Positions 10,401 to 25,200 of a DNA stretch of 64,000 nt are shown here, piece by piece. The stretch spans positions 1 to 64,000 of the forward strand of contig JACATO010000321.1 of NCBI GenBank assembly GCA_018389105.1. Direction: 5' to 3'. The first letter of the stretch is position 1. The number at the start of each line of letters is the position of its first letter. Origin of the DNA: Nautilus pompilius (taxonomy: Eukaryota; Mollusca; Cephalopoda; Nautilida; Nautilidae). Position numbers and translations under genes: made by a program. Under the pieces are notes generated by a model. The model had not been told where the DNA came from. It searched no databases and saw only the letters and a list, made by a program, of their open reading frames with translations.

Positions 10401-13400
10401 TTGTTATTTGTTTTAAGCACCTGGTAGACTTATCTTTACCTGACTTGCACACAGCAGCTACTCTTGGGTATTTACTGGCAGGCCAGAAACAGCCCTCTTT
10501 GGAAAGGGATTTAAAAAAATTAAACAATTCTTAAACATATACCAGGGCTTGTCTTTAATAACTAGATGAAGATCAAACCAGTTCAATAAGTACATCCAGG
10601 AAAAATTTTTAGATGGTTTTTGTTTAAAACAGATGGTGGTAAGAATTGAAACTTATTGATGTTTTAGTTACAGAAAGCAGATTAGTTCAGGCATCTCCCA
10701 ATCAACTCATTAGTAGTAACTAAACTAATTAATAAGCCAAAGTTCTGATGATCTTTCCGTATCACCATCATCAGTAGCCAGTCATGAGGAGTGATTTCTA
10801 ATGCAATGACGGTTTGCAGTTTCTTCCTGATGGGAGATACCTGGGCTGGCCTTTAACCTATAATCTGCTATTGTTTTGTTTTTTTTTTTTGTCAGCATTT
10901 CATCCACTAAGAGTCTGCACTAACCCACTACGTTCTGCAACACAGATGCTAGCTCATAGGAAAGACAAGTACAACTGTTAATAGCTGGACAAACACCACC
11001 CACAAATACTTCTGAGTCAATCCTTTTAAGATATTATTTACAATTCAGAGCACAACTTTATATTACAGATGCAGAGAAGCATAATTAATCAAGACACTGT
11101 CTAACACGCCAAAATTAATTAAAAATTTAAGGGGAAATAAACTTAGTATGCAGACAGACAGACATCAGACTTTTCCATGCAAGACTCAAAATGGCATCCA
11201 AATCAGATGGTGTGTGGCAGGTATCAGTTAAAAAAATGTAATCCTAGTTCCCGACAATTTGAATCAAATCAAACTGTAAGGGTAAAATGAGAAGTCAGAC
11301 AAATCAACTAGCTCTCACAGGGGAACAAACAAAAAAAGGTTCTAAGGTAGATTATTTGCACTGCCAAAGGATAGAGAATCCACCTTATTTGGCAGAGAAG
11401 GCCATGTCTGCTGCGCAGACGAGTTAAAAGTATTTGGTACTTAATCAGGAAGAAACTTTTACACTAGTAATTTTGACCACAAAATCAAACCAATAAAAAT
11501 TTTGGCATGTTTACTTAACACAGGTCACCTATGGTAATTTGGCAAACAAAAAAAAAAGAAGTTGAGAACCAAACTTGTGATATTCTAAATTACACGTTAT
11601 TTGTCATACTAATTCAAATGGAATTTTTTTCACACCTATTTGCTGATGGTGCCACCTAGTCCAAGCTAGTGTGAATAAGTCTATTAGCAATCAGAACTTA
11701 ATTTAATCCATAACTAAAGCATAGTAACTCACCTGTATTATTAAATTTGATACTTTAAAACGTGTAGGCAACACCAACAATCTCTTGCCATGATCATCAC
11801 AATTGTCATACAGTGTTTAGTTGTGCAAGATTACACACACACACACGCACATGCACGCACGACATTCAAGTAGTTTGCCTTTTCTTCTCATTTGTTCTCA
11901 GTTTGGGGCGCTATTTATTTCCAACATAATCTATAAAGTTTGTTTTCTGTTGTTCTTCTCCATGTCATTAGCTTCTCTGGGATTCCTGTCAAGGACTTAC
12001 TGCTTCTAGAGGTCAAAGAACACTGTTTAAATTTCAGAGAGAAAAATCATAAATGCAGTGGACAACAAATTCAAAAACATAAGTACCTGAATGTACATTC
12101 TCTACACAATACGCTTCATACGTAAGAATACAAAATAAAGTCTGCAAAGTACAATGCAAGTATACAGTTAAAGGAAAAACTGAAAAATTACAAACAACAA
12201 AAACAATTAAAACAGATGCCTTTTTCGATGAATAGTTTTGATCACCTGCACTTTGTCAGTGGCCAATGTCCTCCGCAAACATAATTCATCCAGGATCTGT
12301 CTTAGGGAGGGGGTCTATATAGGTTCCTTATAATTATAATCAGAAACTTTAATGGTGAAAACAAATTGTAACTAAAAATATGGCAGGGATACCATATAGA
12401 AGTAATGAGTGTAGCTCTGTTTCTTTACAATATCATTTATCTTGCATTTAGGGCTCCATCCTTCCTGAAAATGAGAGTCAAAACCCTAAAAGATACAGGA
12501 ATAACCAAAACAAATCTTATTTTAGCTCTCCGTTTTCATCTACACATCGGCAACAAGTAGTTCTTTCAGCTCGTCAGCAAGAGTCTCATTTAAAAGGTAC
12601 TATTGTCAGTATTTTAATTACCTTTAAGAGCCATCTCCACGCGTCGGGTTGGCGGCAACTAAAACCAACCACCAAATGAAGTATCCCACCCCACACGATA
12701 ATTTGTGGTAATTACCAGGTTATGAGGCTTAATCTATGACATTACCATCAGATAACAGGGGGGGGGGTCAGGGTTAATAATCATAAATATACTGCAAGAT
12801 AATCACAATCGTGTTGGCCACATCAAACGGTGTCACCCAAATATTTTAAATTACATAAATATAAAGGAAAAAAAAAAAAACCAGCTCTGACATTTAAATT
12901 GTAACTTATATTGCTGTGCACATTCTAAACGTTTTCACAGATAGTGGTGGTGACTGTGAAGCAAGTCTTGAAAATATGGAATGGTTCCATCGCAACATAG
13001 ACAGACCAGCCTGGCTACAGGATTCTTCTGATGCTGAGCTGCTAGCTAAGACAGCACACCACAAGTCAACCGTTTAAGGAACCATCATCTCTAATCCTCC
13101 AAATGTGTGACATCCTAAATTAAGCTAACTAGTTTAATAAATTCAAAAAAACTAACGTAATATCCTGGACTTTTTCCCCCACATCAAACCACCTCAGCAT
13201 TTAATTTCTGATTATTATTTATAACCAACAGACGAGCATGCTCACAGATAATCAGTGATCGTGGCTATCAAGTATAAAGTAAAAAAACAACTTTAAATGC
13301 AGTTTTTGTTAATAGTTGATAAAATATAGTCCAAAATACATCTTATTTATTGCTTTAATACCAAATAGAACTGTTCCACCAATGTTTATACAAGTGCACA

Positions 13401-16400
13401 TTGTAAATGTGAAAACTCTTACAATTCCGGAATCTTCCACTCCAACAAAATGTCTACAGATTGTACAGCCAGGGCAGTGGTGCTTGTTAGGAATGTGTAG
13501 TTATTATTCTTTTTTCTGCCCCCCCCCCTGGTAAATTTGGCTCAATGCACACAGTTAGAATACAAGGCTAAAGAAAAATTTCTCTTTCAAAGAGTCATTT
13601 TATTACTTTTGGTAATTAGCATTTAACTTCATTTGCTGCACGACTAAGGTGAGTTTCAAACTGGTATTACAGTAACTGTGCATCACCATTGATAAGTAAC
13701 CTGACTACCCGCAGTTGCACATTAACAGAAGGATATCGCAAAACATATTTTCAAACACCCCACCCACCCATCAAACCCAACTTAATCAGTTGATTAACCA
13801 AAACCATTTACAATGAACAAGTTACCATTGGACTGCTGACAAGAAATTTGAAAATACTGCATAAATAAAATTAAAAAGCTTGTTCTCAGAATACATTATA
13901 AGTAATACACATACAAAGTCTGAGTGAATAAGTATTGCTTTACAAATAGAAAGTTACTAATGCAAATATTATACCCTTTTGTTGTTAAAAGAAAAAGTGA
14001 TGGTATAATATTGATGCTGTCGAAAGAGTTTACAAAAATGTTGTTTTTGTATATCACCCTGAAAGTGTTGAAATTTCGTGTGGAAATGAGCTGACAACAT
14101 GAGCACCAGTTGATAAGTTCTGACATTATGCCCGATCCAGCACTGTTCACTATCAAGTTACACACTTTTGCTAATGTTAAGAGTAACAGACAAGTGTCTG
14201 GGTTAGGACAACGATTTAGGATGTAACAGAAACATGAAAACAGAAACTGAACTTATGATGTTTTGGTCTATCTGACTCAAACAACTCTGGTTCTCACCAA
14301 GCCTAAAAGTTGGGTGATTTCTCTTAGTTTACAGCCATGAATGCATGAGAAGCGAGCAACCCTGAGGACGTGTTGAGCTTTTCTAGTATCAATTTTGCAT
14401 ACAAGCACTGTGACCCAAAACATTATGGATGTCACTAAAATTGAAAGATATGAGGGTGGCTAAGGAAAGAAAGAAAAGTCAAAATGAAGGAGCAACAATG
14501 GTATGCCAAAGAAATGAGATATTTTTGTATAAAACTGTCATGTACCAAAACGACAATCGGCTTGATTTTATGAAAGCTTGTGTAAGACTTTTATGCTTGG
14601 TTCACTAATTTAAAAAGTTGGTTTCATACATAAGAATATTTTGGTGTGTCAAGGGGGTAGTGGCAGTTTTGCTCACAGAGTTTTGTTTCCTCTCTTCAGA
14701 TTCACAGGGTGAGAGATTTTGCATAAAGTCCAATGTTCTGATTACCGGGATCACTTAGCCAGCCATGGCTGCTAGTTAGCACCTAAACCATCACAAAGTT
14801 GTCACCCCTACTAATTTTGTCACCACGCAACTTTTCTTTCTTGTTATAAAACAGAAGACATCTCCAAAAAAAAGGAGAAAAAAATGCATGCAAACAGAAT
14901 TGCTGTAATTGTTTCTGGCCAGGTTTCATTTGAACATCCCCATTACATTTGTAACACACACACAACAGCCATAATTGTGGACACACCAATGAAATATTTC
15001 ATATATATAACCAGTTTAATGTTGTATGCATATTATCAAAGCTTAGAAAATATACACATAATAAAACATAGTAAATTCACAATTATGGCTGCCAATATGT
15101 GCACATGTGAGATCATGAGGTTTTACTGGACAGGTAAACAAATTTTTTTTTTTTTAAAATAAATTTAAAAAAAAAATTACTATTTTACACATTAAGAGGA
15201 TTTTCAACAAAGTATGACCTTTCTTAGCTTTCCAATTTTCAAAAGTTCTCCAGAAGCCAATGCAAGTACAATTGATTCTTTGGAGCTTCTCAAAAAAAAC
15301 TTCAAAGAAATAAAGCTCAATAAAAGCTCTTTTCACTCTCACCTCCAATTAACCTGTTAGTTTACTGTAAACTAACAACAACAACAACAAATCGTACATG
15401 CACAGACAGACAGTGGTCGTGGACAAGACACATCCACTAAACAGAGCCATGATTTAATGCAGGTACCCACACAAGAAGCTGTTGCTATTTTTGTCCAGTG
15501 TCTTCAATAGCCAAAATGCTCTGAGGAGTAACAAGCACCTGTAGATTATTTTACAGACTGCCCTTGGCAGAAAAAACCCCTAATGAAAATGGCCAGCAAT
15601 TTTGGTCTTTGGAAATTGCAGCCGCATCTTTCTCACGAGCAGCAACAGTAGACTGCCAACTTTCCCAAAACAACAAAAAATCCCCAGCAGTGATGAAAAT
15701 GCAATCCTAGACCTAATCAGAGGTCAAGTTAAAGTCCAGAGAGAATAGCATTAATGAAAAAAGCAATAATACCATGAAAACATTCTTCTTTCTTAACTTA
15801 ATCACGTGTAAAGTGTGAATACTCGTGCTGTATATGGGACTGCACATCAAGAGCCCCCTTCCAAATAAAATGAATAGCCCATTTTTCTTTAACAAAAACT
15901 GATTTATAAGGATTCGTTGACAGATTACAAATATACAAACTTTTATTTACACTCGCCATCTAAGCAGCATAACACCAGAATATTCTGGAGTATCAGAGCA
16001 CTGAAATGTTACAGAAGTAAATAGGAAAATTAAGCCAACATATGTACAAGTTACAGACAACAAGTGGGTAGCATAATTTAAACAATGAGATTTTTTTATA
16101 TATGAAAAGCTGATAAAATAAAATTCTCTGGAAACAGGTCACAAAAAAGAAAAATGAAAGCTATTTAAACTTATTAGTAGTAGTTTTAAGAAACAGAAAT
16201 ATGATAGCCATTTAATTAAAACTGAAGTTTAAATAAACGGAGTCAGTATGTAATTTGAAAACTGAGTAATAATTTCTTGCGTATTCAGAGGTTTTGATCT
16301 ATATATTTAGAGTAATGTGCTAAATAAGCTAACAACTCCTCTCTGTTTTCCTGTCAGGATATCATACAGCGCAGTGATAGATGTAAATTACTATACCTCA

Positions 16401-19400
16401 GTATTGTAGCAGTGGTAGCTCACTAGTCTCTTGGTGTATGGCGGCTAATGTTCCACGACGTAGGAATTTAAAAAGAAAAAAAAAACAACATGGTTTTATT
16501 GACAAATCTTTTCCTGGACAGTATGTTTGATGACAAAATTTCTTTTCACATAGCTAAAGTTTTGCTTGTTACATCTATTACAGGAAACTACACAATAAAT
16601 GGCACACACGCGCACAAAGATCAGCATGAAAAAAAAAAGGTAAAAGTATTTGGTGAATTGCAATTCAAAAACTACAAATTACAAATCAAAAGTAATCCAT
16701 ATCAGGTGCCTTTTTCTTTTTTTTTTTTGCTTTGATTGTTACAATTTTAATAAATAAAATAAACAGATGAACCAACCGATCAAATGCGTGTATAATTTGG
16801 CAACTTTAAAAAAGAAGAAATTTTTGTGTTTGCCTGCTTTCTGCCAGAGTATTTATCAGCGCACAGAAGTGCTGTTATGAAATGATGTGAGCTAATACTG
16901 AGTCGCACACCAGGTACAAAGAAAAGTTGCAGAAATATTAAACAAAACAAGCAGCTATTCTCTAAAATCCATTTAGCATTAAAGAATATAAAGAGAGAGT
17001 CTGCAATACTACAATCATGGATACCAGGAGAGCGAGACAAAACTGAGTAGTTCCAAACTTAAAATAAGGGGTAAAAACAAAAATGCCTTGGATTCCAAAG
17101 GGCAGATTTTAACAGATAAGTGGAGTCTGGACAGGAAACAAAGCTTAAAAGGACTAAATACAATGTACAGTATTGTTTCCAATCCTAAACGACTAACATA
17201 TCATGGGTTTCCATGACTAGCATTAAAGCAAACATGATTTTTTACTAGACATGTTGTTAGTTGGAGATTTTCACAGGCAACAGTATGCAAGAGGCTATGT
17301 GGCTAATAATCTGTCCAAGTGATATAATCTTTCCTACACTTTTTTCTGTTTATTACCAGATCCATTCGTTCATTCCTTCTTTCTTTAAGTTGCACAGCCT
17401 GCTACGAGCCATCAAGGACAACGAAGAGATGCTAATTAATGGCCATATTTAACTTGGAAGAGACATTAAAGGAATTAGTGGTCAATTCTGTCGGATAGGT
17501 TATCTATCTGAGAATGACATGCAATCTTAACCATCAAGAATCAGTTGACACTAAAACCAAGAAAAAATAAAGTCCATTACAAGGAAATTGCCAGACCAAG
17601 CAAAACAAGCATCTTGTTTCCTGTCTCAGCATTAGCATGTGCCAAAACCTGACCAATGGCTATTTTTACAAATAATAAAAATCATAGTTTTAAATATAAA
17701 GGTAGAAGGAATAAGAAACCTGATGAATGGATGTTCTACACAGTGAGGTATAGCTAGTCACTCAAAATACAAAGAGAGTTAAATTAAAACTTTTAAAGAT
17801 TGTTGCAATCATAAACCACAGTTTAGCATTTCCACTGTTACTGCTTTTTTTATTATATATAATAATAAAAAATTTTTTTTTTCCTTCTTGTCACATAGAC
17901 CAAATCTGCTACTGGGTAACATTTCCCACACCGATCTCAATTGTCATCCATCGCTGTGTTAGGTCCCACCCTAAAATGTGTATTTAAAAAACTTTTTTTA
18001 AAAAGCTTCAAAATTAATCTAGTTTCTGGAAATTGTAAAGATTTAAAATAATGGCCAAAGACACTTTAATTAGAAAAAAAAAACAACAAAAAAATCTTAG
18101 TTCTAAATTTGAAAATGTAACTTTCAAGTACATATTTTTTTCTGTTGTAACTTTGTACCATTTCCTTTAAAATCGAAATAACTTTTGGTTTTTGTTTTGT
18201 TTCCATTGCTGCGATCGTTTTTTTGATTGGTTGGGAGCTAAAATAATTTCTTCTTAAGATTTAGTGGATGATCTGCCATTACATTTCTACGGCAAATGGC
18301 AGCGTATGTGGCTATGTGGAAAGGGGAAGCTACGTTTGATTTTCCAACTCAATTTGGCAAACCTCCCAGTAACAGTCTGTCGGGGTGCGACTCCAACTTC
18401 CTCCTCCCACAGGTAAACAGCTGGCCACGACACTACTCAGCCTTGTCAGGTGTAACAGTTGGACGATCAAAGCCTTTTACAGGAGATCAAATAAAAAGAC
18501 TTTCAAAATGCTGGTAGCCTTCAAAAAAACAACAACAAAATCACATCACACTTACAGAGATAAAAAAAGCTCTCATCAAATTTTCAGAAAACATTTAAAA
18601 AAAAAAAGTAGCTGAAAACAGGCAGAGAGGGAACAGAGTTTTAAGGTGGTCCCAAACCATCACGGTTTAATGTTTAAAAACAAACACAAGTCTTCTAGTT
18701 CTCTTTTTAATTTTTCTCAATGCATAATCAATGCTTTTGGTGAGTTTTTCTAACAAGGAGAGATCATCCTGCTCTTCTTATTCAGCAGAATACCGGTAGT
18801 AAACATTTTCCACATGGAAAACAATAAAACTCGCTTTAAGTGGATTCTCAGAATCTATTTTACTCGTCATATGCTACAAATTATCTTCACTCATGTACAT
18901 TCCAACTCCAGTGCACAAAGAGAATCATGGAAATTAGGTGATCACACAGTTTTGAATGAAGAAATAATCAAATGCACCAAACCAATAAGTTTAAAGAGAC
19001 AGTGAAACAAAGATGGTGAAAATGGATTGGATATACTGAGGAAGGTAAAAAAATAAGTGCTGGGTGACAGTACTGACTTGGCATCCAGAAGACAGGAGAA
19101 GAGTTGGTCAACTAACAACTACGGGGACAAAGATGGCAGGGAGGGAGGGAAATAAGTTGGGTTGGACATCATGGAATCAGAAAAGGCATGTGGCTGATGA
19201 CGGACAAGACTAAAAGAAATTATGGTCACAAATACCCTGAAAATGACAAAAAATAAAAAAGTTGATGAAGCATTGATTAAAGTCAACTTATTCAGGTGAT
19301 GATAAAAGCCAAATACATTTTTGTCTATTATCATTGTAGATAAGGTTAAAAAAAAAAAAAAAGGCACCTGAATGAATGTGTAGGTAGGTGGAATCAGATT

Positions 19401-19590
19401 TTCACCAGTCTGCCATACTTTTATTTTTTTTTGCATTTCCATCCTTTCAAATCAGACTGATCAATGATCATTAATCACTATCACTTACGCAGCTGCATAG
19501 TCTTTGGAGTGGCACAGCCAATGTTAACTCGGTTGGCCGGTGTGAACCCCATTAATACTTCAAAAATATATTTCACACAAAGGTCACAGC
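7475..19590. other. Long AT-rich non-coding stretch
   Basis: Twelve kilobases without any frame I can link to a protein family and without convincing splice-bounded exons. Poly(A)/(T) runs and small microsatellites are scattered: (TAA)n near 8617 and 9643, (GGGT)n near 8967, (CA)n near 11833. The right end, immediately left of 19591, must include the 3' UTR of the minus-strand Pellino transcript; how far that UTR extends cannot be judged without transcript data. Confidence 0.5.
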
Positions 19591-19717
19591 TCATATAGTC
19601 TGGTCTTGGAATATCAGTTTTATGCACCCTGAATGTTTTTCGAGTGGAATTGCGCAGAACGGACACATTGCCTGGAATTCATTGGAGGCACGTGGAATAA
19701 GAACCTCTGACCAATAC
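19591..19717 (-). CDS. Pellino last coding exon (RING-like end and tail)
   Basis: After a TTTTTCTCTCTAG acceptor the exon completes a Lys codon. It reads YWSEVLIPRASNEFQAMCPF, then CAIPLEKHSGCIKLIFQDQT, one Ile and TGA. CPFC is the last zinc-ligand pair, and the IKLIFQ tail is characteristic of Pellino. The vertebrate FHAACPFC His is Gln here (FQAMCPFC), which the C-H-C2 scheme does not require. Confidence 0.93.
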
Positions 19718-22197
19718 CTAGAGAGAAAAAAGAAAAGAACTTAATACCATCACTCCATGGAGGGATCAGTGCAGATTGCCTTCAGAACAATTCTGATTTT
19801 GAGAATTTGTTCGGTTTACTTCTAAAATGTCAACAGTGTTTTTACTCAGCTGCAGACAGAAGATCATCACCGCACACCAGATATGTACATACAAAAGTAT
19901 CTTCCACAGGGAAAATAGCCAACATATTTCCAACTTGAGTCGTGTGTAAAGAAGGTACCATTGCGTATGCCTGTAGTTTCATCCAAAAGGAGATGAGTCA
20001 GATAAGAATTTACCATTAAAAAAGAACTGTTTTAGCAAGTATAAGGCAGGACTGATTTTGTAGAATAAACACAATGTTTTGAAGAAACTCAACGGTCAAA
20101 AAATCAGAAATCTGACATGTAAAGCCACCTTTCTTTTCACAACTCCAGACAACTTCTAAAATTCTGAAAGTTATAACTGTTTTTTTTTTTTTAAAACAAA
20201 TGATAAAAATAATGTGAAAGAGATACATTTGCCTAGCTTACAATCATTCCTTTTCTGTACTTTATTTCTTGATTTTCTAAAATTAAAACATATCTGGTAT
20301 AATTTCCATGCTTTTATTTGTAGCAGTTTTACTGACACAAGTACTTATTGAGTACTTCTAAAGTGATTGATTTACTGTTTTAAAGTAGCTAAAATCTATT
20401 AGAAAAACTAAAAAAAAACTGACTTACTGTATCCATGTACAACAGATATCACAAAAACAAAAACCATTTCCATCATTTCTCACATTTAACCCTTGTAATT
20501 AATTATGATTTTTGCTTTGTTTATTAAAGATTTATATCATTTTAAATAATCCATTCATTAAAATCAGCATAAAACTGACTTAATGTTTAACTTGAAATTT
20601 TCAAATATAAGCCCACGCCATATTTTTACTCAAGTAAGTTGAGCCGACCCCAGCACTCAGCTTATGTTCCAAACAGCTGATTAAAGGGCACAGGCTTAAT
20701 GAAGCACATGTGCTGGCTCCCTGATGTGTCTAACCAATGCTTGGTGTCTTCTAGCTGGTAACATGGTTCCTCATGCTTTTCTGACCAGTCCATCCTGTGA
20801 GGACTTCTGGGTATTCAAATTTCCTTGCAGAACTAATAAGCAATTTGAGTAGCTTTTTCCTCCCACTTAAAATAGCTGCAGAAGACAAGGTGCTGTGTGT
20901 TACTTGCTCTAAAAGTCATCTTTATCTTCACTTAAGTTTGCATGTACGACGGAGGCAGATGAAATGAGATGTAACTGTTCAGTTTTTAACCTTACACAGC
21001 CAAGATTCAAGCTGCCCAATCCAAAAAACAAACAAACACATCCTAAAGCATAACTAGCACAGTTAACTTATATAAATAAAAATCAAGAAATAAAGGCAAT
21101 CATCTCATGGTTATTGTCTGTTTTCCAAACCAGTGCTGTTACATAAATCGACACCAGAATACAATGAAATGGGTTTAATGATAACTTTTAGTTCACACAT
21201 TTTCCCTATAAAATGTTGTTTGTTGTTGTTCTTAACTCTGAATAATAACTAGTATTGCCCCCCTTTTTTTATCTGTCACATTCTGTGTAGTTTTAGTTTT
21301 ATTGAATGCGGTGACAACTGACTTGTAAATAGCTGAATATTAAGGACCTGACTTTTAAAATAAGTCTTCTTTTTACATCCAATTAAATGAATGTAAAGAA
21401 AGACCCTCCAGTGATTTTAATAACAGCATGAAGGAGAAAGTTTGACAAATTTGAACTGATAATCAATTGCAATTGGCAATCAAAGCAAAAGAGCCAACTA
21501 AACAGAACTTTTCTACAAAACTTAACATCCATGTTAGAGTATTTCTGGATTAATTTATCACTTTTTAGTATACCATCAAAAAGAATACTGAAGTCCAGGT
21601 TTAACTGGATGTTAAAGTTGATCTGAAAGTTATTATAAATAACTCTCTTTGCTCAACACAACGGAAGTGACAAATTACCATTTCATCTTATTTAGATGTA
21701 GAAATAATGTGCTAAAAAAAGTACAAATGCAGACTTCCTTTTAATTGTTTAAAATAAATAAGTAAATACCTAAATAACACTTGCAGTTTACAGAAGTGTA
21801 CCAAACTTAGACCACGGATGCATGTTCTGAAAATTAGTGTGGCATTTGTGCATAGTTTTGTTTACTGACAAAAGCTTTGGCGACTCATCAGACCCCCCTC
21901 CCAAAAAAGGGCATGCTGAGAACCAAAGATATACTCACTTCACTGTTTTCTCTGAAGCCATGTGTCCGCAAGGACTGAAACAATAATTTGGAGGCTCCGA
22001 ATCAACACAGAAACTGAGTTCGAGACCCATCTCTAATTTGACAAAGGGACCCTCCTGTAAAATAAACAAAACAGCTAACTTAATATTCACTGGTCAGGAT
22101 AGCTGCCAGTATATGTACATACATTTCCCCAATTATCAGAAACTTGTTTCACATTCCATATCTCTTCCTTAAATGCAATGATACAGTAAATACTGTG

Positions 22198-22256
<59 letters not shown>

Positions 22257-25200
22257 TGATGGAGAGAGAGAGAGAGAGAGATGGAGAGAGAGTGAGCTTT
22301 GATATAACACCACAGAGTCAGACTAGCAAAAGGTATTTTATATGAAATATATATATATATATATCTGACAATGCCTTTATTTCAAACTTCAATGTATATT
22401 TGATAAATTTAGTACATTTGAAAGTTAAAAACACATTTCAGTAATAAGAAAAGTACAGTACCTTTATTATATATATATATATATTTTTTTTTTAAAAATC
22501 AGTTTTAAAGTTGTGCTTATAAAGTAAGAAAAAATATATCAGCTGAAAAACGTAGATGGCATAATACAGAAAGAATTTTCCAGCAGTTTTGAAAGAACAC
22601 AACTGTTACATCATAAAAAAAAAATTAGTGAAAAAATCTTATATTGAACGCTGCCTAGACAACAGCCCACAAATTCTCTTATGAGTTATTCCATGATAAG
22701 CTTTGAAACAGTCATTAAATTCATTCAATGCTGAGAAGTCCAGAATTACCGACAGTCCTGAGAGTTCATTAGCCTTTTCTCTCACCCCCCCAGTCTGATT
22801 AACTAAAAAGTTTCTTTTCTCCTTTTAATTCTACTGTAAAACCTCAGTATTTTATTTAAATATTTTTACTACAACAATAGAGCTATTCTGTTAACTGAAA
22901 ATATATCATATATACTCGTGTAAAAGTTGACCTTAGTTTTTTAAGGATGGTAGCTTAATACTCTCAGAACCCAAATATCATCTTATGGACATCTTATGAT
23001 GCTAAGTTGTCATGAAAGAATGGTCAAGTTCTTAGCCCATTTCAGCAACTCATGAATTTGAGCACTACTTTCTGGTTAGATTGCAGCACCACTAACAGTT
23101 TATTAACTGAAAAAAAAAAGCATTATTAGCTACACTTACCATAAAAATATGAGTAATATACTAGTATAAATACCCCTGAAATTCAGAATGACTGTATAAT
23201 CTGTCAAAATGCTTTCAAGGAAGAATAACAAATACAGTTCAAACTAAAAGTTGCAGCATTTACAGAGAAAACTAATAATTGTGTGGCATCAAGATAGTTC
23301 AGTGTATCAAAAAAGATGGTAAGATTAGAGAAAGATTTTGAAAAAGCTAGAGAAGACACTGATTAATAAATGTGCTAATGGGAAAATCAAGCAAGTGGTT
23401 GTAGTTAGAAAAGAAAGTTGAAGAACGAGTCAGTGAACACTGATAGGATGGACATATTACTTCCTGTGAAGCCATCTGACTCTACGCCATAAAAGTAGTA
23501 AAGAAAGACGACATTGCAAATTTCAAGACCAATGCTGGATGATGTACCAGGTTCATGCAGAAACACACTTTGTCAGAAGGCCAAGATTTCACAACATCTA
23601 CCAGCTGAACTTGATGAGAAAATCGCAGAATTCCATCAATTTGTTATTCAATACCAACAAAAGAATGCCTACAACTGATTGGTTTACATTGGTAACATGG
23701 ATGAAGCACTCATGAATTTTGATATACAGTCGACCCTCGAGTAATCGCGTTTCGGCATTCGCGGAATTTTCCTTAGAACCTAACTAATAATTGTTCATGG
23801 AAACCCCCGGATATTCGTGGAATCGCAAATATCTTCTGCGATTTTTTAATGGCTTTTTTCGTGGCAATATATATTTTTTCACGGTTTTTAACGCTAAATT
23901 ATTAATAACAATATAATTTACTAATTTTGTAATATAAATACTAACGTAAATTCAGCAAAATATCAATATAAAATAAACGCTATTGGCTGGAGGTTTGAAA
24001 GTAGCCAATCCGAGAGCAGTATTCATTTCTCCTCGCTGCTGATTGGCTGCTGCCCACGAGGCGCTGTCTCAGGCAGATGCAGCCCAGCATCATCCCAGTT
24101 TACCGCGTGTAGCTATCTCGAGTGTTTCGCTGAGTGTTTCTCTGAGTGTTGTATTTTTTATTAAATTATTATTATATATTTACTTATATTTTTTATTATA
24201 TTTTACGTTATATTTTGACGTTTATAGGCATTTTTATGGACCACGTCCAATATTCGCGGTTTTTCACTCTTCGCGGGTGCTCAGGGGACGTAACCCCTGC
24301 GAATACCGGGGGACAACTGTACTGGCAAACAGAACAGTGAACAGGGTTGTACTGGTTAAGACGACTGGCCATGAAGACAAGAATCACTGTAATGTTACCC
24401 TATATGACTGACAGAACCAAGTTGAAATCAATGGTGATATTTAAAATCAAAAAATGTCCTCAAGAAGTTTCCAAAAGATGCAGTTGTCCATGTTCAAGAA
24501 AAAGGATGAAGGTAGATACAATAGATGGCTGAAAGAGAGGTGAAATTTAGCCTGGTAAATTATGAACTCATCTGAGAAATATTTAAATTTGATCTAGCAG
24601 ATAAAGTCATCAATAAAGTTTGATTGCATAAAACCAACATCTTGAGTGTGGTTCAACCATTAGATTTCTGCATCAACAAGCCTCTCAAGAACAGTATCAG
24701 AAAGAAGTGGAGCAATTGGATGCTAGAGGAAGAGAAAACATACACCAATGGAGGCAACATGGAGGGGCCCTCACATAAGCAAAATTGCATCAGTGGGTTG
24801 TGCATGCTTGGAAGGAACTCAAAACCAATATTGTTGTTAAATTGTTCGTGAAACGTGGAATCATAAATGCGCTTGATGGTACAGAAGACGGTTATCTGTG
24901 TGATGTTGATGATGCCAGTGCGACTGCTGATAAAATCAATGTTGATGATGACAAAGACAAAGATCAGTACGTTGTTGTTGCTCAGCCAGGTGATCAGGAT
25001 GAGTTATCTGGTGCTTCAGTTGATGGCAAAAATGATTTCTATGAATTTTAATGTTCAGCTAGTGCTAAGTATGCTTTGTCTATTGTGCTAATATAATAAA
25101 TCTTTTTTTTTTGCCAATTTTGGATTAGATATCACTCTGGTTTTTGTTTCCTGTTTTGTGGACCCAAATTGAGCATCACTTTCAACCTTTCAGAAATGTT

